Source: Microglena sp. YARC
Lineage: Eukaryota; Chlorophyta; Chlorophyceae; Chlamydomonadales; Chlamydomonadaceae
Assembly (NCBI GenBank): GCA_022414725.1
Contig: CM039464.1
Coordinates: 28,182,917 to 28,246,916 of the forward strand
Reading direction: 5' to 3'
Length of the DNA stretch: 64,000 bases
A model generated the notes under the pieces. That model ran no database searches. It saw nothing but the letters and a program-made list of their open reading frames with translations, and was not told the DNA's origin. The position numbers and the translations under genes are program-made. This document shows, one piece after another, positions 1-11,162 of this stretch (the first letter of the stretch is position 1; each line of letters starts with the position of its first letter).

Positions 1-61
1 GTTTTCAGTTCAGGCAAAAGAGCAACCCAAAGTGACAAAATGTAGTAACCTAGTTTGGTTC

Positions 62-525
62 TCAGAAGGTAGTGCTAGCTGGCCCTGTGATTGTGCTAGC
101 TGCCCCGGTGCTAGCTAATTATGTAGTGCTAGCTGACCCTGTGCTAGTGCTAGCTGGCCCTGCGCTTGTGCTACCTGACCCTGTGCCTGTAGCGCTTGTA
201 GTGCTAGCTGACAGTGCTAGCTGACCCTGTGCTAGTGCTAGCTGGCCCTATGCTTGTGCTAGCTGACCCTGTGCTTGTGCTAGCTGGCCCTATGCTTGTG
301 CTAGCTGACCCTGTGCCTTTGGCGCTTGTAGTGCTATCTGGCCCTGTGCTTGTGCTAGCTGGCCCTGTGCTTATGCTACATGACAAGTGCCTATAGCGCT
401 TGTAGTGCTAGCTGACCCTATGCTCATAACACTGTGCTAGTGCTAGCTGGCCCTGTGCTTGTGCTAGCTGACCCTGTGCTAGCTGAATCTATAGTGCATG
501 TAGTGTTTGTAGTGCTAGCTTTGGA
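62..525. repeat. Minisatellite, GTGCTAGCTG-type units
   Basis: Imperfect tandem units of about 18-36 bp built on gtgctagctgaccctgtg and gtgctagctggccctatg. It is open in several frames on both strands, which is a by-product of the short period. No gene is seen in 1-600. Confidence 0.9.
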
Positions 526-600
526 GGAAACCCCATACCAATTCCTGACCTACACCCAGAGGCATCATGGACTCCTCCACATATTGTGTTACTTATGAGT

Positions 601-988
601 AGGGAATAGGGTACTTCCATTGATCAAATTGGCCAGCGCTTAAGCGCTCTTAAAAGAAAGAAAAACTGCGCTTTGTAGTGCAAAAAGCGCAAAAATTGCT
701 TGCTGCGCCCACAGGGGGGTGCAAAATACTGCGCAAAACACGCAGTGGGGCTCAAAAAGGCAGCGCCCCAGCACGCATAAGCGCGCGCTTGGAAGTACCC
801 TGGTAGGGAATGGCAACTCATATCAGCGTTTGAAAAACAAATATTAAATAATATTATTATAGTGTCACAATACTAATACTTTTTCAAATAAATTCAAAAT
901 TCTGGTGAGACGGCTTGTCCGACTAAAATTACATAATATGATTTAATATGATTTATTCACTAATATTATATAACACAGCCGACCCCTA
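601..988. mobile_element. MITE-B (hAT-like), interrupted by MITE-A
   Basis: A short element with ends agggaatggcaact and agccgacccct, AT-rich inside. Flanks read acttatgagt on the left and actcatgagt on the right, a slightly diverged target duplication. A second copy in inverse orientation lies at 41986-42173 with an exact 8-bp duplication caataagt. The first bases are split from the rest by the MITE-A insertion at 607-802. There is no coding capacity, so it is a non-autonomous DNA transposon; assignment to hAT rests on the 8-bp duplication. Confidence 0.75.
607..802. mobile_element. MITE-A (hAT-like), about 196 bp
   Basis: Terminal inverted repeats (c/t)agggtacttcca and tggaagtaccctg enclose a sequence rich in gcgc motifs, which makes it strongly self-complementary. 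An exact 8-bp target duplication gtagggaa lies at 599-606 and 803-810. Other copies are at 11249-11440, 17727-17922, 23813-24006 and about 44094-44274, and a fragment is near 22195. No ORF. Confidence 0.85.
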
Positions 989-1205
989 CTCATGAGTCAC
1001 GACCTCTATATATTGTGTTACTCACGTCCTCCATATATTTTGCGTACAGCCTGCCCTACTCTCTGGTGCACCCCCCTTTCGTTGCCATGGAGCCTCCACC
1101 CGGATCACCTCTTTCTGCTGTGCTGAGCTACCTCACAAATTTTTCAGTAAATTCCAAACATCCTCCCGGAATGGTGCATAGGTGAGTTCCTTCCAAATGG
1201 AAAAC

Positions 1206-1440
1206 AAAGTAATGATGACGCCTGCTGGGGCGTGGAATTAAGGGAACCCTGTCTTATGGCGGTAGAGAACGAGCTGCTACTTTACCTGGACAGTGCTACC
1301 ATGGCGGTTGACAGCGACTGTGAACCCTTAGGCGGACTCGTAGGGATTTGAACCCCGCACCTTCTGCCTGATTTCAACGAACTCAACCATTGAGCCAATC
1401 GTCGAAACGGGAGATCAGAGATCCTCCGGTGATGGTATGT
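1206..1440 (-). mobile_element. tRNA-derived SINE, subfamily a
   Basis: Read on the minus strand it has a tRNA-like head with a B-box-like ggttcaaatccc, followed by a conserved body and ending in a ggcgtcatcatta-like 3' end. Related copies: 11163-11460 (split), 16945-17150, 25149-25327, 37727-37827, 43945-44090, 47543-47735, 49765-49951, with fragments at 41330 and 55226. Confidence 0.75.
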
Positions 1441-1612
1441 AGTGTCAAAGTTAGATGACTGGTAGGTCAGTCTCACTGACATATCTGCCCTCTCCCCCCC
1501 CAAGGGTGCCATTCTCTCACGTAGGTGATGGTACGTAGTTTCAAAGTTAGATGACTGGTAGGTCAGTCTCACTGACATATCTGCCCGCTCCCCCCCCAAG
1601 GGTGCCACCTGG
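1430..1612. repeat. Two tandem copies of a ~95-bp unit
   Basis: The segment containing gtcaaagttagatgactgg and the c-rich ctctcccccccc is duplicated directly next to the SINE. It may be a duplication of the SINE flank. Confidence 0.7.
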
Positions 1613-1833
1613 GGGGAAATGATGGTCATGCATGTGTACGCGTATGTTTTTGTGTGTGTCTGCGTCTGTGTGATGGCAACTTGACGCCTATGATATCCTC
1701 AAGGGTGCGCTTAGAAGGCTGGGCAGGAACCTTCCTCAGCTGGGGACGAATGATGATCATGTATGTGTGTGTGTATATTTTTCTCTCACGTAGTTGAGTT
1801 CCTTCCATACGGAACATAAATTGAAGTTCAATT

Positions 1834-2118
1834 TAGTGCATAGCACGAACTCCGGGCCCCCGTCGTTTACGATATGTTGGGCTTCAGTTCACCAGTGCTT
1901 GTTTTGAATACAGCCCTTCCCAATAATTCGTCGATTAGTAAAATCATATGCTTATGACGAACGGCCCACCGCCGTTTTCCCCCTCTTTTTCGCCTATGAT
2001 TTGTTGGGGTTCTGTTTACCAGTGCTTGTTTTTTATAAAGCCCTTCCCAATATTGAGGACGGGCATTTATATTTAGCCTATTTGGCTACGCCTTAAACGG
2101 CTAGATTGTAAAACACTC
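1834..2118 (+). repeat. Dispersed repeat R1 (cgaactccgggcccccgtcg)
   Basis: Dispersed family with cgaactccgggcccccgtcg, an internal ttcaccagtgcttg and an end gcctatttggcta...actgtaa. This copy holds a partial internal duplication. Others: 11490-11625 and 32185-32560 on +, 42640-42790, 43810-43905, 49540-49690 and 63720-63890 on -. No coding capacity. Class unknown. Confidence 0.7.
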
Positions 2119-2134
2119 ACACATGGAAGTGTTT

Positions 2135-2218
2135 ACCCTGCTGCTGCTGCTGCTGGTTGCTGGCTACTGGTTGCTGGCTGCTGGTTGCTGGCTGCTGCTG
2201 CTGCTGCTGCTGCATATC
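2135..2218. repeat. CTG/ctggttg triplet tract
   Basis: Short ctg and ctggttgctgg units directly upstream of the LINE fragment. Confidence 0.85.
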
Positions 2219-2221
2219 AAA

Positions 2222-3090
2222 TGTATACTGCAAGGAAGTTCATTACAGCACCAATGCAGTCAGGAACATACCTAATGAGAGAAGGGTTGGCTTTAAACGC
2301 CTCCGATACCAGAAATGGTTAGTAGCCAACAGTAATGATGAGAACGGCTTGATTCCCTTTACATCCGCCTTACATAAGCGGGATTAGATTTGTTCTATAG
2401 CACAATTTAGAATGGGCTCCCATTGGCTGAACACAGAAAGAATGAGGGTGGTGGATGGAGCACACATCCCCCGTTCAATGAGACACTGTCAACTGTGTGG
2501 GTTCCAAAAACCTGAGGAAGAAACGCATATGTTTGAGTGCCCTTTTTATAATGATATTCGCCTCCGCTACCAGAAGCTATTTATAATTTATAGGCATGTC
2601 CATGAAGATACCAACTTAACCGTATGGAATGTGGAATTCTGCAATTCCACATTCAGAACCTTTATGAATGAAAATGGCACTAAGACCTTTTGGAGCAACG
2701 TAGCCGACTATCTTTCTACTTGTAGAAGAGCAAGACAGGAAGCCCTGGACTGCTTAGTGGCACCGTTATTTATTCTCCTTTTTTGTCTTCTTGTGACTTC
2801 TCATTTGTTAGCTTCTTACCTCCGCCACTGTTAGTGGCTGAGATCTGGGTCCTGCTCTAGGGGGTTTAAAACCTACGCCACCAAAACGGTGATCGGGAGT
2901 TTGGTTTGTTTGTCCTCGACACACCCCTGATGTAATGTTTTTTTTGCTTTGTGGGTGCTTTTTTTTTTTTTGAAGCACAGAGTCTCATACACCCTCGCGG
3001 TGTCAAGTGGACTTTAACATGTAATGTAATGTAATGTAATGTAATGTAATGTAATGTAATGTAATGTAATGTAATGTAATGTAATGTAAC
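2222..3090 (+). pseudogene. 3' end of a non-LTR (LINE) retrotransposon
   Basis: Two adjoining open stretches (to 2387 and 2412-2834) give the C-terminus of a LINE polyprotein. The second begins with the typical RF-like MGSHWLNTERMR, followed by a Cys-His cluster (CQLC, then HMFEC), as in the zinc-knuckle that follows reverse transcriptase in algal and plant LINEs. A stop at about 2385 separates the two parts, so the copy is dead as well as 5'-truncated. The non-coding tail ends in (taatg)n at 3019-3088, a microsatellite 3' end used by many LINEs. The tail is found again, inverted, at 51640-51800. No reverse transcriptase core is present here. Confidence 0.8.
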
Positions 3091-3240
3091 AGCGGTCTTG
3101 ATTCTTTCTGTTTCTCACTTAAGAATCAGATTTCTCACTTCAGATTCATTTTCTCACTCACAACAATGACCTTGCGATGCTGCTTCCTTTCCCCTCCCTT
3201 CTCTATCCACACACACACCACACCAATTGTCTGCCTGGCT

Positions 3241-3330
<90 letters not shown>

Positions 3331-3560
3331 ATCTGCTGCTGCTGCTGCTGCTGCATCTGCTGCTGCTGCTGCTGCTCCTGCATAAGAAATGTACTCAGTA
3401 AGAACGTTTGTTACAGCGGTCTTGATTCTGTCCATTTCTCGCTTTAATGTATTCAGAGATGTCACTATTTAAAATGGCATTGCAATGCTGCTTCCTTCCC
3501 CCTTCCTTCCCTATCTGCACACCCACCACACCAATCTTCTGACCCCGCCCAGTCTACGGG
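3090..3560. repeat. ~320-bp duplication with a large CTG expansion
   Basis: The block starting acagcggtcttgattct occurs at 3090 and again at 3414 with the same downstream order, ending in cacaccacaccaat. In the first copy, 3241-3379 is almost pure (ctg)n with two atc interruptions. Reading frames of Cys, Leu, Ala or Gln across it are products of the triplet and I do not call them genes. Confidence 0.9.
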
Positions 3561-3598
3561 AATAATTGGCTGCTTTGCTTGTCTCAGTTGCCCAATGT

Positions 3599-3600
3599 GG

Positions 3601-3632
<32 letters not shown>

Positions 3633-3641
3633 TTGATGATG

Positions 3642-3730
<89 letters not shown>

Positions 3731-3731
3731 A

Positions 3732-3803
<72 letters not shown>
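3599..3803. repeat. (GAT)n microsatellite
   Basis: About 200 bp of gat with scattered ggt or gtt variants. Poly-Asp and poly-Met frames are shadows of the repeat. Confidence 0.95.
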
Positions 3804-3905
3804 GTACTAATTATGATGATTGAGATGACATTTTTTATGGTTCCCTGCTGGACTCCGAATGTGCCCGCGGCTTGACTGAGTCAAGGGGGACTTATGAACA
3901 TCGCG
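3804..3905 (+). repeat. Repeat R2, linked to (GAT)n
   Basis: Contains gtgcccgcggcttgactgag and tcaagggggacttatgaaca. Inverted copy at about 37893-37965, followed by (ATC)n, and partial copy at 41915-41975, also next to gatgatgacgatgat. The trinucleotide tract is always on the same side, so tract and unique part move or arise together. Confidence 0.65.
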
Positions 3906-3954
3906 TAAAAATATAAAAAAAGGATATATGCTGATCTGTCATGTGACAAGGTAT

Positions 3955-5923
3955 CCTTGAATCCCCATCATAGACCCTCTGCGCTGAATACAGCTACTCT
4001 AGAATCATCTCGGGTTAATTTTGGGGGCCCCACAAGCTGCTGGTTGATTTCGGGGCCCCCCAAAAGCTGCTTGTTGCACCGAAAGACTGCTAGGAGCACC
4101 ACGGTGCTACACAAAGGCACTTTTTTCCTGTCCTTCAAAATAACTCCAATCCCCATGGCAGACCCTCTGCACTGAATGGTTTACGCTAGAGTAATCCAGG
4201 TTAGCTTTTTTTTGTTTTTTGGGGGGTATGTCATTGTTGAAGATGCACCCACCACCCACCCACCCACCGTCCCTTCCTCCCTCCCTCCCTCCCTCCCTCC
4301 CCATCTCCAACCCACCCATACCCACCCATCCCCAAAAGCTGCTAATAGCACCAAAAAGACTCCCTTATATATTCATTCCAATAGCCCTGATCCCCATTGC
4401 AGGCCCTCTGCACTGAACATGATCTGCTGTTTTGGGGGAACAATTGTTTTTTGGCAGAGCCCCCCCTTCTGGGGAGTGGGAGCCCCCAGTGTTACCCATT
4501 TGTCCGGTCAACCAACCGTCTGACCATGATAAAGCCAGACACGTCAGCCAACGATCTCATAACTAACTCGCTTCCCTTGCCACGTGTTGCTCCGTCGCGA
4601 TCACTCTCCACCAATTTTTAGCGTCGCAGGCGACGCTGCATCAAACTTGTTGCTTTTAGGGGGGGCCAAAAAGCAGCAAGTTGCACCGTAAAGACTACTA
4701 GGAGCACCATGGTTCAACAAAAGTTCACTTTTTCCTTTCCTTATATATTCATTCCTAGAACCCTGCACCCATTGTAGGCCCTCTGCACTGAACGCTGCCT
4801 TAGTGGAGTATGTCATAGGGATGAAGGACCATGCATAATGAAAGTGAACTTGAACTTGGTCGCTGCCAATCTGGAGTTCATTACAGGGAGGAAATACCAT
4901 GCATGCTGAAATTGAAATTGAATTTGGTTGCATTCCCATTTGAATTTGGTTGCATTGCATTTCAACTCGGTTGCATTGAACTTTTGTTTAATTTTGGTTG
5001 CATGGCATTTGACCTTGGTTGCATTCCTATCTGAACTTGAACTTGCTTGCATCCCCATTGCAGACCCTCTGCAATAAATATGATTGTACTCACAGCCATT
5101 GTGGAGACCGTGCTTACTAAATTTGAACTTGAATTTGGACTTGAACTTGAACGTGGTTGCAATGCATTTTTGAATTTGAATTCAAACTTGAACTTGGTCA
5201 CCGCAATCATAGAGACCGTCACTAGGATGGAGTACCATGCATACTGAATTTGAACTTGAATTTTAACTCAAACGTGATCATACTCGCTGCCATAGTGGAG
5301 TATGTCAGGGATGAAGGAACATGCATACTGATTACTGAATTTGCCCTTTAACTAGGTTGCATTCCCATTTGAATTAGGTTGCATTGAACTTGGTTGCATT
5401 GGACTTGCTTGCATTCCCCCCACCCACCCACCCACCCACCCACCCACCCACCTCATCCCCATTCCCCCATTGCTTCCTCCCATTGCCTCCCCCCACCCTC
5501 ATCCCCATCCCCCCATTGCATCCCCCCACCCCCATCCCCACCCCACCCTCATCTCCATCCCCACCCTCATCCCCATCCCCATTGCAGACCCTCTGCACTG
5601 AATGTGAGCATAGTTGCTGCAATTGTGGAGACCGTCACCGGGATGGAATGCCATGCATACTGAATTTGAACTTGAACTTGGTTGCATTCCCATCTGAATT
5701 TGGTTGCATTGAACTTGGTTGAATTGGACTTGCTTGCATTCCCATCCCCACCCCCACCCTCATCCCATCCCCCCATTGCTTCCCCCCATTGCCTCCCCCC
5801 ATTCTCATCCCTATCCCCCCATTGCATCCCCCCACCCTCATCCCCACCCCACACTCATCCCCATCCCCCATTGCATTCCCATCCCCATCCCCATCCCCAC
5901 CCCCACCCTCATCCCCATTGCAG
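3955..5923 (+). repeat. Array of acceptor/exon-start copies of the 5924 exon
   Basis: Six earlier copies of ccccattgcagaccctctgc (about 3971, 4155, 4400, 4775, 5061, 5585) precede the intact exon. They are separated by c-rich ccacc tracts and by ttgaacttg/ttggttgcatt units. The copy at 5585 keeps the exon frame for about 24 codons but then reads a stop where the exon continues to its donor. It also contains a dispersed repeat R3 copy at 4445-4660. Confidence 0.75.
4445..4660 (+). repeat. Dispersed repeat R3
   Basis: Starts ttttggcagagccccccctt and ends with tagcgtcgcaggcgacgctg. Internal gccagacacgtcagccaacg is shared by all copies. Others: 6150-6355, 6935-7140(-), 17205-17560, 24445-24690(-), 24905-25120(-), 25385-25535(-), 28193-28420, 56095-56290, 59625-59850(-), 63385-63610. 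A partial copy is at 31305-31390. No coding potential; class unknown. Confidence 0.8.
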
Positions 5924-6007
5924 ACCCTCTGCACTGAATGTGATCATACTCGCCGCCATCGTGGAGACCGTCACTGGAATGGAATACCATGCATATGCAA
6001 AAGATGT
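5924..6007 (+). CDS. Candidate exon N1 of the large gene (unidentified domain)
   Basis: Acceptor ccccattgcag, then 84 nt, then a strong donor GTGAGT. In the open phase it encodes 27 residues containing VIILAAIVETVTGMEY, a hydrophobic, helix-prone stretch that does not look like repeat translation. One base belongs to the preceding codon and two to the next. The phase fits exon 12186-12414, completing a Val codon. I do not recognise the family. That it belongs to the same gene as the thioesterase is inference from strand, phase and order. Its start region has been amplified upstream. Confidence 0.5.
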
Positions 6008-6149
6008 GTGAGTACCTATCAGAGAAAAACAATTTGTTCGCATTTACATTTTTCCTGGTATTGTTTTCAACTGACGAAGAAGGCGAGCAGCCACATCGCT
6101 GGCTGAAGCTACGTAAACAAGTTTTAGTTCAAGATACCTATGAGAGAGG

Positions 6150-7140
6150 CTTTTTTGGCAGAGCCCCCCTTTCAAAGGGGCGGGAGCTCCCAGGGTCACC
6201 CCATTGTCCGTGCGTGTGACCGTCTAACCGTCTGACCAAGACGAAGCCTGACACGTCAGCCAATGGTCTCGTAACTAAGTCGCTTCCGTTGCCACCTGTC
6301 GCTCCATTGCGAACACTCTCCGCCATTTTTTAGCGTCGCTTGAGACGCTGCATATAACTAGTTCTTCACTCTGCGCTGCTATACAAACCAGTAGCTGTCC
6401 TGCTGTGATGGAATCTGTGGGTACCTGAAAACACTTTTTTCCAACGACGTGTCGCCATTCCGTCGCTGCATGGCGACGCATGGGTCTGGATATACGAGAC
6501 AGAAACTCCCATTGTTTGTATACCTTCTATTTTCAGCTACGAGCAGCAGCTTCTAGGCAGGTCCCTGCGCCAGCCTCTGGACAAAGCCTCAAGATTTAAA
6601 CAGTAAAAAAAATACATAATATGTAATATGTAATATGTAATATGTAATATGTATCATATCTGGAGAGCTGATTCTTCCAGCCTCCTGCTTAAGCACTAGA
6701 TTGCTTTAGGTCTGGCAAGGTAGGGTGGAAGCGTCTCAGGTCTGGGAGCTGGAATCTGGTAACGTTTCAGGTCTAAGAGCTGGGATCTTAAATTGGGTCT
6801 CGTAATAGGACAATTTGGGCCGAAACAGGGTCTAGCATTATAATTGTAATATATTACGAAACAAATATCCCTGCAGGTAGCACGCCAGGGAGGCTGCCTA
6901 GGAGCTGCTGCTCGTAGCCTAATAGCTAAGTCCTATGCAGCGTCGCAAGCAACGCTGAAAATTGGCGGAGTGTGTTGGCAACGGAACTGTAGCCGACCGA
7001 AGCCAGTTAGTTATGAGACAGTTGGCTGACGTGTCAGGCTTCAATTATTCGGTCAGTACGTTGGACGATCGGATGGACGGATAACGGGTGAATCTGGGGG
7101 CTCCCGACCCTCAGGACCCTCAGGAGGTCCGCGGTCGCTG
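6150..7140. repeat. Inverted pair of R3 copies (fold-back)
   Basis: R3 at 6150-6355 and an inverted R3 at 6935-7140 enclose about 580 bp. The inner flanks are also inverted relative to each other: tacgagcagcagcttctagg near 6540 and its complement near 6900. The whole could fold back on itself. A short (atgta/taat)n tract lies at 6615-6655. Confidence 0.65.
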
Positions 7141-8830
7141 TCAACCGCCATGGTAGCTTTCCACATACACTGCAATTTCTGGCCGTTTATTTTTTTGGCT
7201 ACTCGTAGCAGCTTCCAGCCAGCTCCATTAGCCAGCCACTGCATTTGTTTGCTGTTTCTTTTTTGGGCTACTTACAGCAGCTTCCAGCAAGCTCCAGTAG
7301 CCAGCCTCTGCAAATTTGGCCCACCCCCACCCCCACCCACCCCACCCCCCTATGCTCCTCTACCTCTATCACTATCACCACCACCTGCTTAATATGCTCC
7401 CTGCGTCCCGGGTTTCCGTGGGTATCGCACGGAGGGACTTGGAATTGGAAGATGGTGAACCGCCCAAAGTTGGCTGAAAAAACATGTAACAACTCAAATT
7501 CAAATTCAAATTCAACACTACCACAATGATCTCTTGCAGCGAATTCCCCCCCCACCCCCCACCCCACCCCACCCCACACACACCTCCTGCACAGTGAGTG
7601 GTTGCAGGAGGTGTGTGGGGTGGTGGTGGTGGTGGTGGGGTGTGGGGATTGCACAATTCCACACTACCACAATGACCTATTGCAGCTAAATTCCCACACA
7701 CACTCACCCACCTTCACAGTGGGTGGTTACATGAGGTGTGTGTGTGTGGGGGGGGGGCACAGCAACTTTCGGGTACCGGTTTTCAGGCAAATCCAGGGGG
7801 GGCGGTTGGCTCTTCAGATTGGCTGCCTCCAAGAGCCTGCCTCCAAGCCTTTGAACATGCAGCATCAGCGTCCGAATTCAAGAATCACTATTCGCACGTT
7901 TTGTCAACAGATGCTCCTGGAGTCAGAAAATTTGACCATCGAATCCAGGAGCATCTGTTGACCAAACGCGCGAATATTGATTCTTGAATTCGGACGGTAA
8001 TGCTGCATGTTCAAAGGCTTCTTCTTGGAGGCAGCCAATTCGGAGAACTGGCGCCCCACGTGCGCTGCCTTGTTGCAAACTATCAGGTCAGGGCATGGTA
8101 GGTTCCGAGACAGTCGAAATGCTCGGGTTAAGTACTCTGAAATTTCCTGTGTGTGTGTGTGGGGGGGGGGGGATTGCACAATTCAGCACCACCGCAAAGA
8201 CTTTTTGCAGCCAAATCCCCCCCCCCCCCCCCCCACACACACACACCTCCTTCACAGTGAGTGGTTGCAGGAGGTGTGTGTGTGTGTGTGAGGGGGGGGG
8301 GGGGGGGGGGGGGGGATTGCACGATTCAACACCACCACAATGACTTATTGCAGTGAATCCCCCCCCCCACATACACACATCCCCACCCCACACACACACC
8401 TCCTGCACAGTGGGTGGTGACAGGAGGTGTGTGTGTGTGGGTGGTGGTGGTGGGTGGGTGGGTGGGGTGTGGGTGCACAGTTGAACACTACCACAATGAT
8501 CTCTTGCAGCAAAATTGATTGGCTCTGATTTTCATGGGCCCTTGGTGACGAGGGGTGCTGGAAAATGTCAACGTGATAGTGTTGAATTGTGCAATACCCC
8601 CCCTCCCCCCCCCCCCCCCCCCCCCCCACACACCACCACACACACACACACACACACACACACCTGCAACCATCCACTGTGCAGGAGGTGTGTGTGTGTG
8701 TGTTTGTGTGTGTGTGGGGAGGGAATCACAATTATCTCTTGCAGCGAAATTGAATGGCTCTGATTTCCATGGTGACGCAGGGTGCTGGAAAAACTGCTGG
8801 GTGTAAAGCTTCCCTCCAGTGAGAAGGGTG
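7141..8830. repeat. Array of ~150-170-bp units with hairpins
   Basis: Units consist of aacactaccacaatgatctcttgcag, a c-run, cacacacctcctgcac, then the complementary gtgcaggaggtgtgtgtg and a g-run. Each unit can therefore form its own stem. About seven units are interrupted by the hairpin at 7808-8050. The last copies (8508, 8744) continue past cttgcag into a short open stretch with KLNGSDFHGDAGCWKNCW ending at tgg|gtgtaa. That could be an exon, but I see nothing to confirm it. Confidence 0.75.
7808..8050. repeat. Long imperfect hairpin
   Basis: Left arm ggctgcctccaagagcctgc... through gatgctcctggagtc is complementary to the right arm, starting gaatccaggagcatctgttg and ending cttggaggcagcc. 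Arms are about 105-115 bp with a loop of about 20 bp around 7925-7945. Confidence 0.8.
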
Positions 8831-8887
8831 GTGTTAGAAGCTATGCTTGCTCACGTGCCTCCTCTTCCTCTCAACCAAGGTAAAGTT

Positions 8888-9143
8888 CCTCCTCCTCCTC
8901 CTCCTCCTGCTCCTGCTCCTGCTCCTACTCCTACTCCTACTGGCAGTGGCCTGCCTATGATCAAGAAATGTAATGTAATGTAATGTAATGTAATGTAATG
9001 TAATGTAGTGTACTGTACTGTACTGTACTGTACTGCAATGTAATGTAATGTAATGTAATGTAATGTAATGTAATGTAATGTAATGTACTATAATGTAATG
9101 TAATGTAATGTAATGTAATGTAATGTAATGTAATGTAATGTAA
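8888..9143. repeat. (CCT)n then (TAATG)n/(TACTG)n
   Basis: Simple repeats. The taatg tract is identical in unit to the LINE tail at 3019-3088 and may mark another severely truncated LINE insertion, though no other LINE sequence is seen. Confidence 0.85.
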
Positions 9144-9239
9144 TGCCCTTCCTCCCTTTTGCACACCTGGTGAAACTTAGCCCTGCCCGACAAAGGATTA
9201 CGGGCAAAAAATACAAAAAAACAGAAGGTCTTCACACCT

Positions 9240-10075
9240 GCATGTGCATCAACTCACCCAAACAAACAACCCAAACAAACCAAGTATGCATACATGTGTA
9301 TCAACCAACCCAACCAACCCAAACAAACATACATGTGCATCAACCAACCCAACCAACCCAACCCAACCTACATGTGTACCTACCAACCTAAACAAACAAC
9401 CCAAACAAACCAAGTATGCATACATGTGTATCAACCAACCCAACCAACCCAACCGAACATACATGTGCATCAACCAACCCAAACATACAACCCAAACAAA
9501 CCAAGTATGCATACATGTGCATCAACCAACCCAACCAACCCAACCAACCCAAACAAACCAAGTATGCATACATGTGCATCAACCAACCCAACCAACCCAA
9601 CCCAACCTACATGTGAACCTACCAACCTAAACAAACAACCCAAACAAACCAAGTATGCATACATGTGTATCAACCAACCCAACCAACCCAACCAACCCAA
9701 ACAAACCAAGTATGCATACATGTGCATCAACCAACCCAACCAACCCAACCAACCCAAACAAACCAAGTATGCATACATGTGCATCAACCAACCCAACCAA
9801 CCCAACCAACCCAAACAAACCAAGTATGCATACATGTGCATCAACCAACCCAACCAACCCAACCCAACCTACATGTGTACCTACCAACCTAAACAAACAA
9901 CCCAAACAAACCAAGTATTAATACATGTGTATCAACCAACCCAACCAACCCAACCTACATGTGCATCAACCCACCCAAACATACAACCCAAACAAACCAA
10001 GTACCGTATGCATACATGTGTATCAACCAACCCAACCAACCCAACCAAACCTACATGTGCATCAGCACATGCATA
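9240..10075. repeat. Minisatellite, ~50-65-bp units
   Basis: Units contain ccaagtatgcatacatgtg, catcaaccaacccaacc and aaacaaacaacc. It is open in all frames over long stretches because the unit lacks stops. Not a CRISPR: there are no unique spacers and the copies are contiguous. Confidence 0.9.
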
Positions 10076-10229
10076 CATGCACACATAGTTTCTTATCAAC
10101 ACATATAGTTGCACATATACCACACGTACACAACACATGTAGTTGCACATATACCACACATACACAACACATATCGTTAATTATCAACACATACAAACAA
10201 GTTCATATATGCTTTATTCAGCCTGACAG

Positions 10230-10650
10230 TACTGGCACGGCTTCTGGTGGGTCAGAAGGGTGCATGATATAGCCTCCTGCATGCTGCCCTATACTGCCCA
10301 CCTACATCAAAATGATAACCTCTGGTTACCTTGGCCTCTGATCATCATCATCAGCATTGTCATGTGCATACAATACCCAATAGTGCATAACCTAACTGGT
10401 GGGTCAGAAGGGTGCTTGCTACAGCCTCCTGCATGCTGCCCTATACTGCCCACCTACATCAAAATGATAACCTCTGGTTACCTTGGCCTCTGATCATCAT
10501 CATCAGCATTATCATGTGCATACAATACCCAACAGTGCATAACCTAACTGGTGGGTCAGAAGGGTGCTTGCTACAGCCTCCTGCATGCTGCCCTATACTG
10601 CCCACCTACATCAATATGATAACCTCTGGTTACCTTGGCCTCTGATGATG
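10230..10650. repeat. 152-bp unit, three copies
   Basis: Units start ggtgggtcagaagggtgc and include cagcctcctgcatgctgccc and gataacctctggttacc. The third copy breaks off into unique sequence at about 10645. Confidence 0.9.
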
Positions 10651-10654
10651 GACT

Positions 10655-11160
10655 GGCTACAAGGACAGCTTTTTCGACAGATACAGGCCAGACATACTTT
10701 ACAAGCGCAGACAACAAAATCATTTTTTTCTTTTTTTCTTTCTTTTTCTGTTTTTCTTTATTTTCCCCGTGATGTTCATTCATACTTAAGGTGCATACAA
10801 CAAAACAACTTTGCTTTTTATGATTTAAGGTGAGTTTTTGATTTCTTTTTAATTTCATGTGTGTTTAATTGATTTATTTTTGGTGCAGGCTTTTCAACAG
10901 ATACGGGTCATACATACTTAACATATGTTTTTTTTTTCTTCCTTTTTTCTTTCTTTTTCTGTTTTTTTTTTTTTTTCCTCCGTGATGTTCAGGAGTCCCC
11001 CTTGTCCCCGTCATCAGACATCATACATACGTTACATGCGCAGACAACAAAACAGCTTAGGCTCTTTTTGTACTTCTATTGACGTTAAGTTTTTAATTTA
11101 TTTGTATTTCCATTTTTGTTATTATTTGTGCAGCCTTTTCGATCAATATGGCTGAGGCAA
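10655..11160. repeat. Imperfect tandem units with T-rich tracts
   Basis: Three related blocks, each with a ttttcgacagatac-like start, catac-tta, acaacaaaac and a long ttcttt tract. Spacing is about 110-220 bp. Nothing coding is seen. Confidence 0.7.
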
Positions 11161-11162
11161 AG

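Noticed and set aside
3135..3465. Poly-Gln, poly-Ala, poly-Leu or poly-Cys proteins
   Set aside because: All come from one CTG tract in different frames.
8834..9235. 133-codon frame on - with Arg run
   Set aside because: Made of (taatg)n and (cct)n translations.
9240..10075. CRISPR-like regular repeats
   Set aside because: Contiguous eukaryotic minisatellite with no unique spacers and no cas genes.
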